64,000 nucleotides of DNA from an uncultured Collinsella sp. (GTDB lineage Bacteria; Actinomycetota; Coriobacteriia; Coriobacteriales; Coriobacteriaceae), in assembly GCA_900756765.1 (NCBI GenBank), contig CAAELE010000044.1:62001-126000 (forward strand). Direction: 5' to 3'. The position numbers and the translations under genes are program-made. Under the pieces are notes generated by a model, which saw only the letters and a list, made by a program, of their open reading frames with translations, was not told the origin of the DNA and ran no database searches. Every line of letters begins with the position of its first letter. The first letter of the stretch is position 1. This document shows positions 25,660-33,856 of this stretch, piece by piece.

Positions 25660-26235
25660 ATGAAGCCGTTACTGCTGCATGCTTGCTGCGCACCGTGCTC
25701 GCTGGAGCCGGTTCGCCTGCTGCGCGAGGAAGGGTTTGAGCCCACGATTTGCTGGACCAACCCCAATATTCAACCGCGCGATGAATGGCAGCGCCGCTTG
25801 GACGAGCTGCGCCGTTGGTGTGCCGATGGCGGCATCGAGCTCATCGAGGCAGGGGAGGACCGCGATCGTTGGGAGACCGGCGTGGCACCGCTGGGTGCCG
25901 ATCGGCCCCGTCGCTGTCGCGCGTGCTATGCCTTGCGCTTGGCCGAGGCGTGCCGCGTGGCCCAGGAGCGCGGGTTTGAGTTTGTGGGTACGACGCTCGC
26001 CGTCTCGCCGTATCAGTTGTTCGAAACCTGCAATGACGTGCTTGAGCGCTTGGCAGCGGCACATGGGCTCGTCCCGGTCATTCGCGATTTTCGCCCGTAT
26101 TACCCCGAGGCCACGCGTCGTTCGCGCGAGCTGGGCATGTATCGGCAGAATTACTGCGGCTGCCGGTTCTCGGCCGTCGAGGCGGCCATGGACCGAGCCC
26201 GCATCCGCGACGAGCGTAAAGCCGCCAAAAAGTAG
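25660..26235 (+). CDS. queH: Epoxyqueuosine reductase QueH
   Basis: A 191-residue enzyme of the QueH (DUF208) family, which reduces epoxyqueuosine to queuosine in tRNA in organisms lacking QueG. The cysteine motifs expected to bind the iron-sulfur cluster and second metal are present: HACCAPCS (Cys9, Cys10, Cys13), RCRACYALRL and QNYCGCRFS. ATG 25660 sits 8 bases after GGAGG; ATG 25654 in the same frame is too close. It is the last step of the queuosine pathway whose other members queA (32352) and tgt (37039) also lie in this window, though not in one operon. Confidence 0.9.
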   Translation: MKPLLLHACCAPCSLEPVRLLREEGFEPTICWTNPNIQPRDEWQRRLDELRRWCADGGIELIEAGEDRDRWETGVAPLGADRPRRCRACYALRLAEACRVAQERGFEFVGTTLAVSPYQLFETCNDVLERLAAAHGLVPVIRDFRPYYPEATRRSRELGMYRQNYCGCRFSAVEAAMDRARIRDERKAAKK

Positions 26236-26295
26236 TTCATTTGGGCTGGGACTTTGAGCTGTCTGTGCGGTACGGTCGTTTTTGGGAAAGTCGAT

Positions 26296-26952
26296 TTAAT
26301 TAAGCGTGTGATCGTGGCTCGCTTGATACCAAACGACGACTCCTATGATTCTAATTCTCCGTTTGTTAAACATCAGATCCGGACTTGCTGTTGCATATGA
26401 ATGGGACGACAGCACAATCATGTCGTTTCCTTCTGCAAATCGCCTAATTACCGGTGTTTTACCGTCTGCGAGCGCCAATACAGCACAGCCGTTCCAAGGC
26501 TTTGCGGTGGTATCGACAAGTAGTAAGCTGCCGGGAGGGTAAATGCGGGACATTTCGTCGCCTTTGATTTTAACGAAAACGCTATGTGGGTGACGTTTGG
26601 CTACGTCTACAGGCGCGCAAGCATTTTGTTGGCTGTGCGTGATGCGGCGCTTTTGCGATTCGATATCGATGACGGGAAATGCGCCCTCCATTTCGTGGAT
26701 TGCAGGGTCTTCGTCGGTGACGATTCTTTTATTTGCGAGCTTTACGGCCAAACCGTTTTCCTCGCCAACAAGTTCATCGCGGGTGCAACCGAAGAGCGCT
26801 TGTAACTTTTCAATATAGCGCTCACGGGGGGCATACCGACTTTTTTCCCAACGACAAACGGTCTCTTTAGATATCCCCAACATCTCTGCAAGTTGCGCCT
26901 GACCAAGATGCTCCATGGTGCGGAGTTTACGAATATTTGCCCCGAAGCCCAT
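26296..26952 (-). CDS. HTH (XRE) repressor with S24/LexA-like domain lacking the catalytic dyad
   Basis: A 218-residue regulator. Residues about 4-60 form a classic XRE helix-turn-helix (QAQLAEMLGISKETVCRWEKSRY). The C-terminal half aligns with LexA/CI S24 domains (FVKIKGDEM...PGSLLLVD...NGCAVLALADG...VIRRF). The nucleophile position, Ser in GDSM, is Glu here (GDEM), and the general-base Lys (VKR) is Arg (IRR), so self-cleavage should be lost. It starts 2 bp after the stop of the adjacent arcA paralogue and is read in the same direction, so it is probably co-transcribed with it and may be its regulator. The 28288-28324 inverted repeats are candidate binding sites. DNA binding is clear; the signal it senses is unknown. 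Confidence 0.88.
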   Translation of the reverse strand: MGFGANIRKLRTMEHLGQAQLAEMLGISKETVCRWEKSRYAPRERYIEKLQALFGCTRDELVGEENGLAVKLANKRIVTDEDPAIHEMEGAFPVIDIESQKRRITHSQQNACAPVDVAKRHPHSVFVKIKGDEMSRIYPPGSLLLVDTTAKPWNGCAVLALADGKTPVIRRFAEGNDMIVLSSHSYATASPDLMFNKRRIRIIGVVVWYQASHDHTLN

Positions 26953-26954
26953 GG

Positions 26955-28205
26955 CTATAGATCCTCTCGCCACAGAGGGAGGCATAGACAGTTTGTGCCA
27001 CCATAGCCTTTGGTGAGCTCGTCAATGGATAGCGGGAATAATTCCATTCCTGCTTTCTCAAGCGCTTCGTTGGTCCAAACGTTTTCTTCATATACGCATA
27101 GCTTTCCTGGCGAGAGTGCAAGGATAGACGTTGCGTTGTTCCGGCGTTCTCTTTCGTAGGCGGTTTGATTCCCGCCTCCGCAGTCAATCACTTTTATTGG
27201 TTCGCAACAGGCTGCAGAGAGTATTTCCGGAATCGTGCGATCGATAGGAGTGATCGTAAGGCCCTTTCCGGATCGTTTTAGTTGAATGCTGTATGCATCA
27301 ACGGCATTGCATATCTCACGATCGATGAGGAACGCGTCGTGATCAATTCTACTTATGAACGTATCGAGGTGGATACGCAGCCCGTCAGAGGGGACTCGAA
27401 TCGCAATTAGCTCGGTGGTCTGGAATTTATTTGAGGTCAGGAGCTCTTTGGCAAGTGACTCGACGGCGGCGGGTTCAGTTCGGTCAGAGATTCCAACTAA
27501 TATTGTCTTAGCACTGATAACAATAATGTCTCCGCCTTCTATATGGTAGCTACTCCTGTTCAAATCACATATTGGAGTTTCTCCCATGATCTTGTGGTGG
27601 GTGAATATCTGCCGGTATAAGGCGACCTCACGATCACGCTCAGGCCAATACATATGATTTAGGATGATGCCGTCTCCGACTACCACAGCAGGATCACGAG
27701 TGAAAAAAAGCGTGTTGAGGGGATTGACCAAGAGCGAGGCGGGATCAAATTGCTCGTGCACGAGCGCCCGTAGTGTTTCCGACTGGTTTGAACATAGCTC
27801 AGTGTCTCCAAAGCGAATGCCGTTAAGTACTATATTCACCAATTCCTGGGTGTTCTTAGCGTTCTTAAACAGCTGGGTTATTGTCTCGAGGAACTCTCTG
27901 CCTGTTGCCCCGCTGCAACGGAGGTAGTCATCAATAAAATATTTAAGTGATTGGGGCTCAGTTTCAAGTGAGTCTTCGAGAAGGTCCCTAATTTCAATGG
28001 TTTCTACGCCATGCTTCTCAAGCAATTGAACCATGGAATCGTGCTCATACATTGCTTTGTCGAGGTCAAAACGACCGCTCCATTTTCGCAGGGAGAAAAC
28101 TTGGCTGAAGTCGGCATCAGGGTAGTTTTGTGTTTCAGCTCCTGGTCGATGGACAAGTACGGCTTTTAAATGACCGATTTCATTTGTTATGTGTATGCCT
28201 TGCAT
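26955..28205 (-). CDS. Arginine deiminase paralogue, divergent active site
   Basis: A 416-residue ADI-family protein. It keeps FFTRDPA, HIEGGD, GISDRT and RIHLDTF, and a Cys at the catalytic position in GYGGTNCLCLP. The canonical loop GRGGxRC is altered: the Arg five residues before the catalytic Cys (Arg401 in P. aeruginosa ADI, which contacts the substrate) is Tyr, and the residue before Cys is Asn. The neighbouring ArcA at 29930 has the canonical loop. This copy therefore may act on a different guanidine compound or work slowly or as a sensor. Base composition is lower in GC than the genome around it. It is divergently transcribed from the antiporter gene and followed by the repressor gene. 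RBS AGGAGAC. Confidence 0.85.
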   Translation of the reverse strand: MQGIHITNEIGHLKAVLVHRPGAETQNYPDADFSQVFSLRKWSGRFDLDKAMYEHDSMVQLLEKHGVETIEIRDLLEDSLETEPQSLKYFIDDYLRCSGATGREFLETITQLFKNAKNTQELVNIVLNGIRFGDTELCSNQSETLRALVHEQFDPASLLVNPLNTLFFTRDPAVVVGDGIILNHMYWPERDREVALYRQIFTHHKIMGETPICDLNRSSYHIEGGDIIVISAKTILVGISDRTEPAAVESLAKELLTSNKFQTTELIAIRVPSDGLRIHLDTFISRIDHDAFLIDREICNAVDAYSIQLKRSGKGLTITPIDRTIPEILSAACCEPIKVIDCGGGNQTAYERERRNNATSILALSPGKLCVYEENVWTNEALEKAGMELFPLSIDELTKGYGGTNCLCLPLWREDL

Positions 28206-28230
28206 GTCTGTCTCCTGTCCTGCTGGTTTT

Positions 28231-28324
28231 TATATAAGGCTAAGGCAGGTTCCTTGTTGTGTTGCGGAAAAGTTAAAAGACGTATGTAATTGACAAATAA
28301 CATCAATTTTAAATATCAGATTGA
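28231..28324. promoter_or_regulatory. Divergent arc promoter region with overlapping inverted repeats
   Basis: The 253-bp region 28206-28458 separates divergent arc genes. Three similar half-sites, AATTGA (28288-28293), TCAATT (28303-28308) and GATTGA (28319-28324), form two overlapping inverted repeats. The first overlaps a TTGACA -35 (28290-28295), which is followed after 18 bp by TATCAG (28314-28319) as a -10 for the antiporter operon. On the minus strand a TATATA at 28231-28236 is a possible -10 for the arcA paralogue. The neighbouring dead-S24 repressor is the obvious candidate binder; an ArgR-type site cannot be excluded. Confidence 0.45.
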
Positions 28325-28458
28325 TTAATAACGTCACTTTAGCTGCCGTTCATAGGTGAAAATCGACACGATAGCGATGGTTGGCCGACCACCGCTGAGC
28401 AACCTCATACATTTATGGTGCCAGCTGGATAGATGGGAAAAGGAATGAAGGAGGAGAT

Positions 28459-29901
28459 ATGGCAGCGGAAAGTTCGAAAGGCATCAAGCAGTTCAAGGTC
28501 CCGCACGTATATGCGATCATCTTTGCACTTATGGTCATCTTCGCTGTTCTCACGTGGATTGTTCCCTCTGGGTCCTATCAGCGTCAGGAGGTGAACGGTC
28601 GTGAAGTCACTGTCGCAGGTACGTATGAGCAGAGTGAAAAGACATATATTGACGAGGAAACCGGGGATGAAGTAGATCTCAGACAAGGTGTCTTCGATGT
28701 TCTTCAGGCTCCAACGCGCGGTATACAAGAGGCAATTGAGGTCGTTGCATTCATCTTGATTGTGGGCGGTTCGTTTCAGGTTATTACTAAAACGGGCGCT
28801 ATCACGAGCGGAATGGGTCGTGTCGTTCGCCGCTTTAAGAACAAAGACATTCTAATTATTCCTATTGCGATGGTTCTCTTTGCATTGGGCGGAACGAGCT
28901 TTGGCATGGCGGAAGAAACTCTCCCGTTCTTTGCGATCTTCATGCCAATTATGATGGCTATGGGCTTCGACTCGATGACGGCGTTCATGGTCGTGTTCGT
29001 TGGAGCGCGCACGGGTTACATCGCCTCAACGATTAATCCGTTTAATGTTCTCATTGCGCAAGGTATTCTTGGTATTCAGGGCAACCCCCAGCTGTGGCTG
29101 CGTATGATTGCCTGGGTTGTTTTGACCGCCGTTGCAATTACTTGGGTTGTCCTCTATGCACGAAGGGTAAAGAAGAATCCTGAGTCATCGATCACATTTG
29201 AGGATGATATCGCCAAGAAAGTCGAGTTCGCTGCCGATGAATCTGCCCTTGATGCGGAATTTACGGGTCGTCAAAAAGGCGTGCTTGCGGTATTTATCGC
29301 TGGAATGTGCCTTATCATCTGGGGACTTGTGACCCAGGGCTGGTATATGAACGAGATTTCTGCGGTCTTTTTGGCCATGGGCCTGTTGGCTGGTGTTATT
29401 GCGGGCTTTAGTCAGGACGTCATCGCTCAGGAATTTGTTGCGGGTATCGCTGACTTTGCTTTCTCGGCAATTGTCGTTGGACTTGCGCGTGGCATCCTTG
29501 TCATTGCCTCTGACGGCATGATCATCGATACCATCCTCAATGCGCTCGCCACTGGTCTGGGCGGCATCCCGGCGGTTCTCTTTACTACGCTTCTTTATGC
29601 GGTTGAGAACCTCCTGGCGATCCTGGTTCCCAGCTCATCTGGTCTTGCAGCACTGACCGCTCCCATTTTTGGACCTTTGACCGAACTCATGGGCCTTAAT
29701 CCCGAGGCTGCCGTGTGGGCTCTCTCCATGGGTAGCGCGACGATGTCTTTGATCTGTCCTACTAGCGCCATTCTTGTAGCGGGTTTGGGCGTGTGCAAGA
29801 TCAAGCTTGGCCAGTGGTGGAAGACCGTTTGGAAATTCTTCTTGGTCGTGTCGCTCATCAATATCGTATTCGTAGCAATCTCGGGACTTATTGCCCTGTA
29901 G
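28459..29901 (+). CDS. arcD: YfcC-family transporter, probable arginine/ornithine antiporter
   Basis: A 480-residue membrane protein with about 11-12 TM helices of the YfcC/DcuC-like (C4-dicarboxylate anaerobic carrier) superfamily. Recognisable parts are VPHVYAIIFALMVIFAVLTWIVPSG near the start, GGTSFGMAEETLPFF, GARTGYIASTINPFN and VPSSSGLAALTAPIFGPL. YfcC-type carriers serve as ArcD in some streptococcal arginine deiminase loci. Its position, 28 bp before canonical arcA and then the carbamoyltransferase gene, supports arginine/ornithine exchange across the membrane. AAGGAGGAG precedes the ATG. Like the rest of the island it has lower GC than flanking genes. Substrate assignment rests on context. 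Confidence 0.85.
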   Translation: MAAESSKGIKQFKVPHVYAIIFALMVIFAVLTWIVPSGSYQRQEVNGREVTVAGTYEQSEKTYIDEETGDEVDLRQGVFDVLQAPTRGIQEAIEVVAFILIVGGSFQVITKTGAITSGMGRVVRRFKNKDILIIPIAMVLFALGGTSFGMAEETLPFFAIFMPIMMAMGFDSMTAFMVVFVGARTGYIASTINPFNVLIAQGILGIQGNPQLWLRMIAWVVLTAVAITWVVLYARRVKKNPESSITFEDDIAKKVEFAADESALDAEFTGRQKGVLAVFIAGMCLIIWGLVTQGWYMNEISAVFLAMGLLAGVIAGFSQDVIAQEFVAGIADFAFSAIVVGLARGILVIASDGMIIDTILNALATGLGGIPAVLFTTLLYAVENLLAILVPSSSGLAALTAPIFGPLTELMGLNPEAAVWALSMGSATMSLICPTSAILVAGLGVCKIKLGQWWKTVWKFFLVVSLINIVFVAISGLIAL

Positions 29902-29929
29902 GTTTCATGGCTGAAATGGAGTAACAGGA

Positions 29930-31174
29930 ATGTCTAAAGGACTGAATGTACACAGCGAGATTGGTAAGCTCAAGAAAGTTGTGCTTCACCGCCCCGGTCG
30001 TGACCTTGTGAACGTAAAGGCAGAAGAGTTCGAGGATGTCTGGATTCACGACTGTTTCTATCTTGATGTGGCTCAAAAGGAGCATGATGCCTTTGCAGAT
30101 CTTCTGAGGAGCGAAGGTGTTGAGGTTCTCTATATGGAGAAACTCGTTGCTGAAGCGCTGGATGCATGTCCCTCGGCTCGCGCTGAGTTTACCGATACAT
30201 TTATGGCTGAGAGCGGAATTGTCAATCCTATGCTTGAGCAGGCTGTTCGTGAAAAGCTCGACGCTATTTCAGATTCGTATCAGTTTGTACTTGAGGCTAT
30301 GGGGGGGTATCGTTATCGTGACCTTGAGCTGCCTCGCGTCTCGACTACGCTTAGCATGATGGATAATGAGGATGCGAAGCCCGATGATTTGGTGTTGAAG
30401 CCTCTTCCGAGTTCATATTTCTCTCGCGACCCTCTTGCTTCCGTGGGCAAAGGCGTTCTGCTTCACCATATGTATTGGAAACAGCGAGATCGTGAAGTGC
30501 CCTTCTATGAAGCGATTTTCAAATACCATCCCGATTATGCAGGGACTCCGATTTGGTACGACCATAAGAATCCCTGGCATATCGAGGGCGGTGATGTGCT
30601 TAACATTAACGCTCATACCTTGGCTATTGGAATTAGCCAGCGAACTGAGGCGGCTGCGATTGAGGAGCTTGCAAAGAATTTGTTCTGGGGATCTGGGAAT
30701 TCTGAGATCGATACCGTTTACGCTATTAAAATCCCCAACGGCTATGCTTACATGCATCTTGACACCGTTTGCACCATGGTGGATTTCGATAAGTTTACAG
30801 TTTATCCCGGTATTTTTGAGACCCTTCGTGTTTATCGTCTGACTCGTGGTGACTCTGAGGGAATGGTCGCTGTTCAAGAGATTGATGACACGCTTGAGCA
30901 TATTCTTGAAATGGCTACTGGCGTGGAGAAGGTGCAGCTTATTGAGTGCGGTGCCGGCGATATGGTTGAGGCGTCTCGCGAGCAGTGGAACGACGGGTCG
31001 AACACTCTTGCCGTTGCTCCTGGTAAAGTTTGTGTTTACGAGCGCAATGTTGTCACAAATGATGAGCTCTACAAGAACGGTTTGGAACTTTTGGTCGTTC
31101 CCTCCGAGGAACTGTCCCGCGGTCGTGGCGGCCCGCGCTGCATGAGCATGCCCTTCTGGCGCGAAGATATTTAG
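29930..31174 (+). CDS. arcA: Arginine deiminase (canonical)
   Basis: A 414-residue ADI that converts arginine to citrulline and ammonia, the first ATP-yielding catabolic step. Active-site signatures are complete: SYFSRDPLA (Asp), HIEGGDV (Glu), GISQRT (Arg), YMHLDTVCTMVD (His, Asp), and the C-terminal loop GRGGPRCMSMP carrying the nucleophilic Cys. It is the second gene of the operon antiporter-arcA-arcB, with a 28-bp gap before it and a 32-bp gap after it. ACAGGAATG gives a weak to moderate RBS. The long antisense frames here are shadows. Cytosolic. Confidence 0.93.
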   Translation: MSKGLNVHSEIGKLKKVVLHRPGRDLVNVKAEEFEDVWIHDCFYLDVAQKEHDAFADLLRSEGVEVLYMEKLVAEALDACPSARAEFTDTFMAESGIVNPMLEQAVREKLDAISDSYQFVLEAMGGYRYRDLELPRVSTTLSMMDNEDAKPDDLVLKPLPSSYFSRDPLASVGKGVLLHHMYWKQRDREVPFYEAIFKYHPDYAGTPIWYDHKNPWHIEGGDVLNINAHTLAIGISQRTEAAAIEELAKNLFWGSGNSEIDTVYAIKIPNGYAYMHLDTVCTMVDFDKFTVYPGIFETLRVYRLTRGDSEGMVAVQEIDDTLEHILEMATGVEKVQLIECGAGDMVEASREQWNDGSNTLAVAPGKVCVYERNVVTNDELYKNGLELLVVPSEELSRGRGGPRCMSMPFWREDI

Positions 31175-31206
31175 TTGCAAATCCACTGTGATAGGAGATG
31201 GCGAAT

Positions 31207-32217
31207 ATGGGTGTTAATATCGCTGGTCGCAGTTTTCTGAAGCTGCTTGATTACACGACGGAAGAGATTGAGTATCTGCTTGAGCTTTCTGCTAACTTCA
31301 AAAGCATGAAGCGTGCCGGCGTTCCGCATAAATACCTTGAAGGCAAGAATATTGTTTTGCTATTTGAGAAGACTTCCACGCGTACTCGCTGCGCCTTCGA
31401 AGTTGGTGCACTTGACCTTGGCATGGGTGTAACTTATTTGGATCCGGGCTCGTCCCAGATGGGCAAAAAGGAGTCGATTGAGGACACGGCTCGCGTCCTT
31501 GGCCGCATGTATGACGGAATTGAATACCGCGGCTTTGAACAGGCGAAGGTTGAGGAGCTTGCTGCAAAAGCTGGGGTTCCCGTTTGGAATGGGCTGACTA
31601 CTGAATTCCACCCGACTCAAGTGCTTGCCGATATTCTGACCATGCGTGAAGAGTTTGGAGAGATTAAGGGCAGGAAACTTACATTTTTTGGTAAGGCGGC
31701 CGGAAACGTCGCCGATTCGCTCATGGTCATTTGCGCTAAGCTCGGCATTAACTACTGTTCTTGCGGCCCAATCGGGGGAAATTCGGAGGGGGCTACATCC
31801 TATGATCCTGAACTCCTTGCAGAATGTAGTCGTATTGCGGCCGAGCATGGATCGACGATTACCATTACAGAGGATATTGAGGAAGGCGCTCGTGATGCCG
31901 ATGTAATTTACACGGATGTTTGGGTTGGCATGGGTCAGCCCGCAGAGCTGTGGGAAAGCCGCATTAAGCTCATGTCGCCGTATCGTGTGACCGCTGAGGT
32001 GATGTCTATGGCAAAGCCCGAGGCAATTTTCCTCCACTGCCTTCCGAGCTTTCACGATACTAATACTACTGTTGGTGCCGAAATTGCTGAGAAGTTTGGA
32101 GTCACCGAAATGGAAGTCACGGACGAGGTTTTTGAGTCCGATAAGTCTCGTGTTTTCCAAGAAGCGGAGAATCGCATGCATACGATTAAGGCGGTGATGT
32201 ACGCAACGCTTAAGTAG
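31207..32217 (+). CDS. arcB: Ornithine carbamoyltransferase (catabolic)
   Basis: A 336-residue OTC. It has the carbamoyl-phosphate-binding STRTR motif, FHPTQ, and the ornithine-side HCLPSFHDT. In the arginine deiminase route it phosphorolyses citrulline to ornithine and carbamoyl phosphate. ATG 31207 (MGVNIAGRSFLKLLDY) is preferred because AGGAG ends 9 bases upstream; ATG 31198 touches the RBS. It is the last gene of the arc operon here. The expected carbamate kinase gene (arcC), which would make ATP from carbamoyl phosphate, is not in the window. Operon position rather than sequence suggests a catabolic role. Confidence 0.92.
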   Translation: MGVNIAGRSFLKLLDYTTEEIEYLLELSANFKSMKRAGVPHKYLEGKNIVLLFEKTSTRTRCAFEVGALDLGMGVTYLDPGSSQMGKKESIEDTARVLGRMYDGIEYRGFEQAKVEELAAKAGVPVWNGLTTEFHPTQVLADILTMREEFGEIKGRKLTFFGKAAGNVADSLMVICAKLGINYCSCGPIGGNSEGATSYDPELLAECSRIAAEHGSTITITEDIEEGARDADVIYTDVWVGMGQPAELWESRIKLMSPYRVTAEVMSMAKPEAIFLHCLPSFHDTNTTVGAEIAEKFGVTEMEVTDEVFESDKSRVFQEAENRMHTIKAVMYATLK

Positions 32218-32302
32218 CGGGGCGTTGAGAAAACAGTCGCAAATCTGTTTGCCATACTATATTTCTCTCAACAAGCTGATAGGATACAGGGGAGAATGAT
32301 GC

Positions 32303-32333
32303 GCGCGTCAGCCGATTTTTTCGACTGACGCGC
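32303..32333 (+). terminator. Hairpin after the arc operon
   Basis: A 9-bp stem, GCGCGTCAG with CTGACGCGC (32303-32311 and 32325-32333), around a T-rich loop is followed by TTTG. It terminates the arc operon or could attenuate queA, which begins 19 bp later. Confidence 0.55.
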
Positions 32334-32351
32334 TTTGTGAAAGAGGCAAAG

Positions 32352-33563
32352 ATGCGTACCGATGATTTTGACTACAACCTTCCTGAGGAACTGATTGCCC
32401 AGGCGCCTGCCGAGCCGCGCGACTCCTGCCGCCTGCTGGTGGTGGATCGCAAAGGCTCCGAGGCGGGAACGCCGCTGGAGCATGGCGGCACCGTCGAGCA
32501 CCGCATCTTCCGCGACATCATCGACTATATCGAGCCGGGCGACGTGCTCGTTATCAACAAGACGCGCGTGATGCCGGCCCGTCTGATCGGTCGCAAGTCG
32601 GGCTCGGGTGGCGTGGTCGAAACGCTGTTGCTCAAGCGCCGCGAGGATGTTGACCCGCTGGGTCATGTTTGGGAGTGCCTGGTCAAGCCGGGTAAGCGCC
32701 TGAAGCCCGGTGCTCGGATTGAGTATCGCGCCGGTGGCGCCCATGCGCCCGAGGGGGCTCCCGTGGTGCTGACGGCCGAGGTCATCGACTTTGTCACCGA
32801 TAGCCGCGGTGGCCGTTTGGTGCGCTTTGAGCCGGCCGGTTGCAATGCCGCCGGCGACCCGCGCACGCTCGACGAGGCCATTCACGCCGCCGGTCACGTG
32901 CCGCTGCCGCCCTACATTACCGATTACGAGGGCGATCCCGAGAAGTACCAGACCGTCTACGCCATGAAGGAAGAGCACTCGGCTGCCGCTCCCACGGCGG
33001 GTCTGCACTTTACGCCCGAGCTCATGGCTGCCATCGAGGCCAAGGGCGCCAAGTTTGCCGCCGTCGAGCTCGAGGTGGGCATCGATACCTTCCGTCTGGT
33101 GGAGGAGGACGATCCCACGCAGCACGTGATGCACACCGAGCGCTACCACGTGTCGCAGGAAGTTGTCGACGCCGTGCATAAGGCGAAGGCCGAGGGGCAT
33201 CGTGTGATCGCTGTCGGTACCACGGCGGTGCGCTCGCTCGAGAGCGCGTTTGACGTCGATGCGCCGGTGTCCGATCCGGCCGTGACGGCGCGCTATTTTG
33301 AGGGCCGCGAGGACGGGGCCGATACGCTCGGCCGCGGCGACATCGTGGTGCGCGAGAACGCTACGACGCAGCTCTACCTCATGCCCGGCTCGACCTATCA
33401 CGTGGTCGACGCGCTGATCACGAACTTCCACGTGCCGCGCTCCACGCTCATGATGCTCGTGAGTGCGCTTGCCACCCGCGACCAGATCATGGATGCCTAC
33501 GCTGCCGCCATCGAGGAGCGCTATCGCTTCTTCAGCTTTGGCGACGCGATGCTCATTTGTTAG
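32352..33563 (+). CDS. queA: tRNA preQ1(34) S-adenosylmethionine ribosyltransferase-isomerase
   Basis: A 403-residue QueA that adds the epoxycyclopentane ring to preQ1-modified tRNA using SAM. Family signatures visible are DDFDYNLPEELIAQAPAEPRD at the start, DVLVINKTRVMPARLIG, HVPLPPYI, and the C-terminal AGLHFTPEL and TNFHVPRSTLMMLVSA. ATG 32352 has AAAGAGG just upstream; a frame extending to 32337 is not needed. QueA works between Tgt (37039-38178) and QueH (25660-26235), both in this window. It is transcribed alone between hairpins. I looked for a preQ1 riboswitch upstream and found none. Confidence 0.94.
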   Translation: MRTDDFDYNLPEELIAQAPAEPRDSCRLLVVDRKGSEAGTPLEHGGTVEHRIFRDIIDYIEPGDVLVINKTRVMPARLIGRKSGSGGVVETLLLKRREDVDPLGHVWECLVKPGKRLKPGARIEYRAGGAHAPEGAPVVLTAEVIDFVTDSRGGRLVRFEPAGCNAAGDPRTLDEAIHAAGHVPLPPYITDYEGDPEKYQTVYAMKEEHSAAAPTAGLHFTPELMAAIEAKGAKFAAVELEVGIDTFRLVEEDDPTQHVMHTERYHVSQEVVDAVHKAKAEGHRVIAVGTTAVRSLESAFDVDAPVSDPAVTARYFEGREDGADTLGRGDIVVRENATTQLYLMPGSTYHVVDALITNFHVPRSTLMMLVSALATRDQIMDAYAAAIEERYRFFSFGDAMLIC

Positions 33564-33589
33564 TTACGCGGTTCTACGAACCGCGTAAC
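33563..33589. repeat. Inverted repeat after queA (unit also found after the SDR gene)
   Basis: A perfect 11-bp hairpin, GTTACGCGGTT with AACCGCGTAAC, starts at the queA stop. A nearly identical hairpin begins at 36717 after the SDR gene, and both are followed by CGACGCTGCAAACCCGCC. There is no T-tract, so it is listed as a repeat rather than a terminator. Confidence 0.7.
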
Positions 33590-33656
33590 GGCTCGACGCT
33601 GCAAACCCGCCAGAGCGGCAATCGGGGGTTCCGCCGTTCTGCCGAACGGCGGACCG

Positions 33657-33775
33657 GCCGACGCTGCGCGGGCCGCATTTGGACAATCTGACGTTCAACT
33701 TCAAGGGCGCGACCAGAAGGTCTGCGCCCTTTCGTTTCACGTCACCTTGTCTCAAATGCGGCCCGCTCGCTGTCG
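33657..33775. repeat. Nested-hairpin intergenic element, copy A
   Basis: Outer arms 33668-33681 and 33753-33766 pair perfectly over 14 bp. Inside, an 8-bp stem (33703-33710 with 33724-33731) encloses the palindromic core GACCAGAAGGTC (33711-33722). Conserved linkers are ACAATCTG, TTCAACTTC and TCGTTTCA. Copy B at 36749 has the same linkers and core but different, equally complementary arms. A partial third copy, 33593-33655, precedes this one. Confidence 0.75.
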
Positions 33776-33791
33776 TTGCCAAAACATCGGT

Positions 33792-33840
33792 GGCACTTGG
33801 GGACGTTCCTTTTCTGCCGGCACCTGGGGACAGTCCTTGT
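33792..33840. repeat. Tandem GGGGAC-type direct repeat
   Basis: Two similar ~20-base units, GGCACTTGGGGACGTTCCTT (33792-33811) and GGCACCTGGGGACAGTCCTT (33819-33838), occur in tandem. A third, GGCACCTGGGGACACTCCTT, lies at 49178-49197, where it forms part of a terminator. They look like REP-type dispersed repeats. Confidence 0.6.
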
Positions 33841-33856
33841 AGTCGTTGGGGAGCGG

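Noticed and set aside
32218..32351. preQ1 riboswitch upstream of queA
   Set aside because: No preQ1 aptamer pattern was found; only the arc operon hairpin is present.
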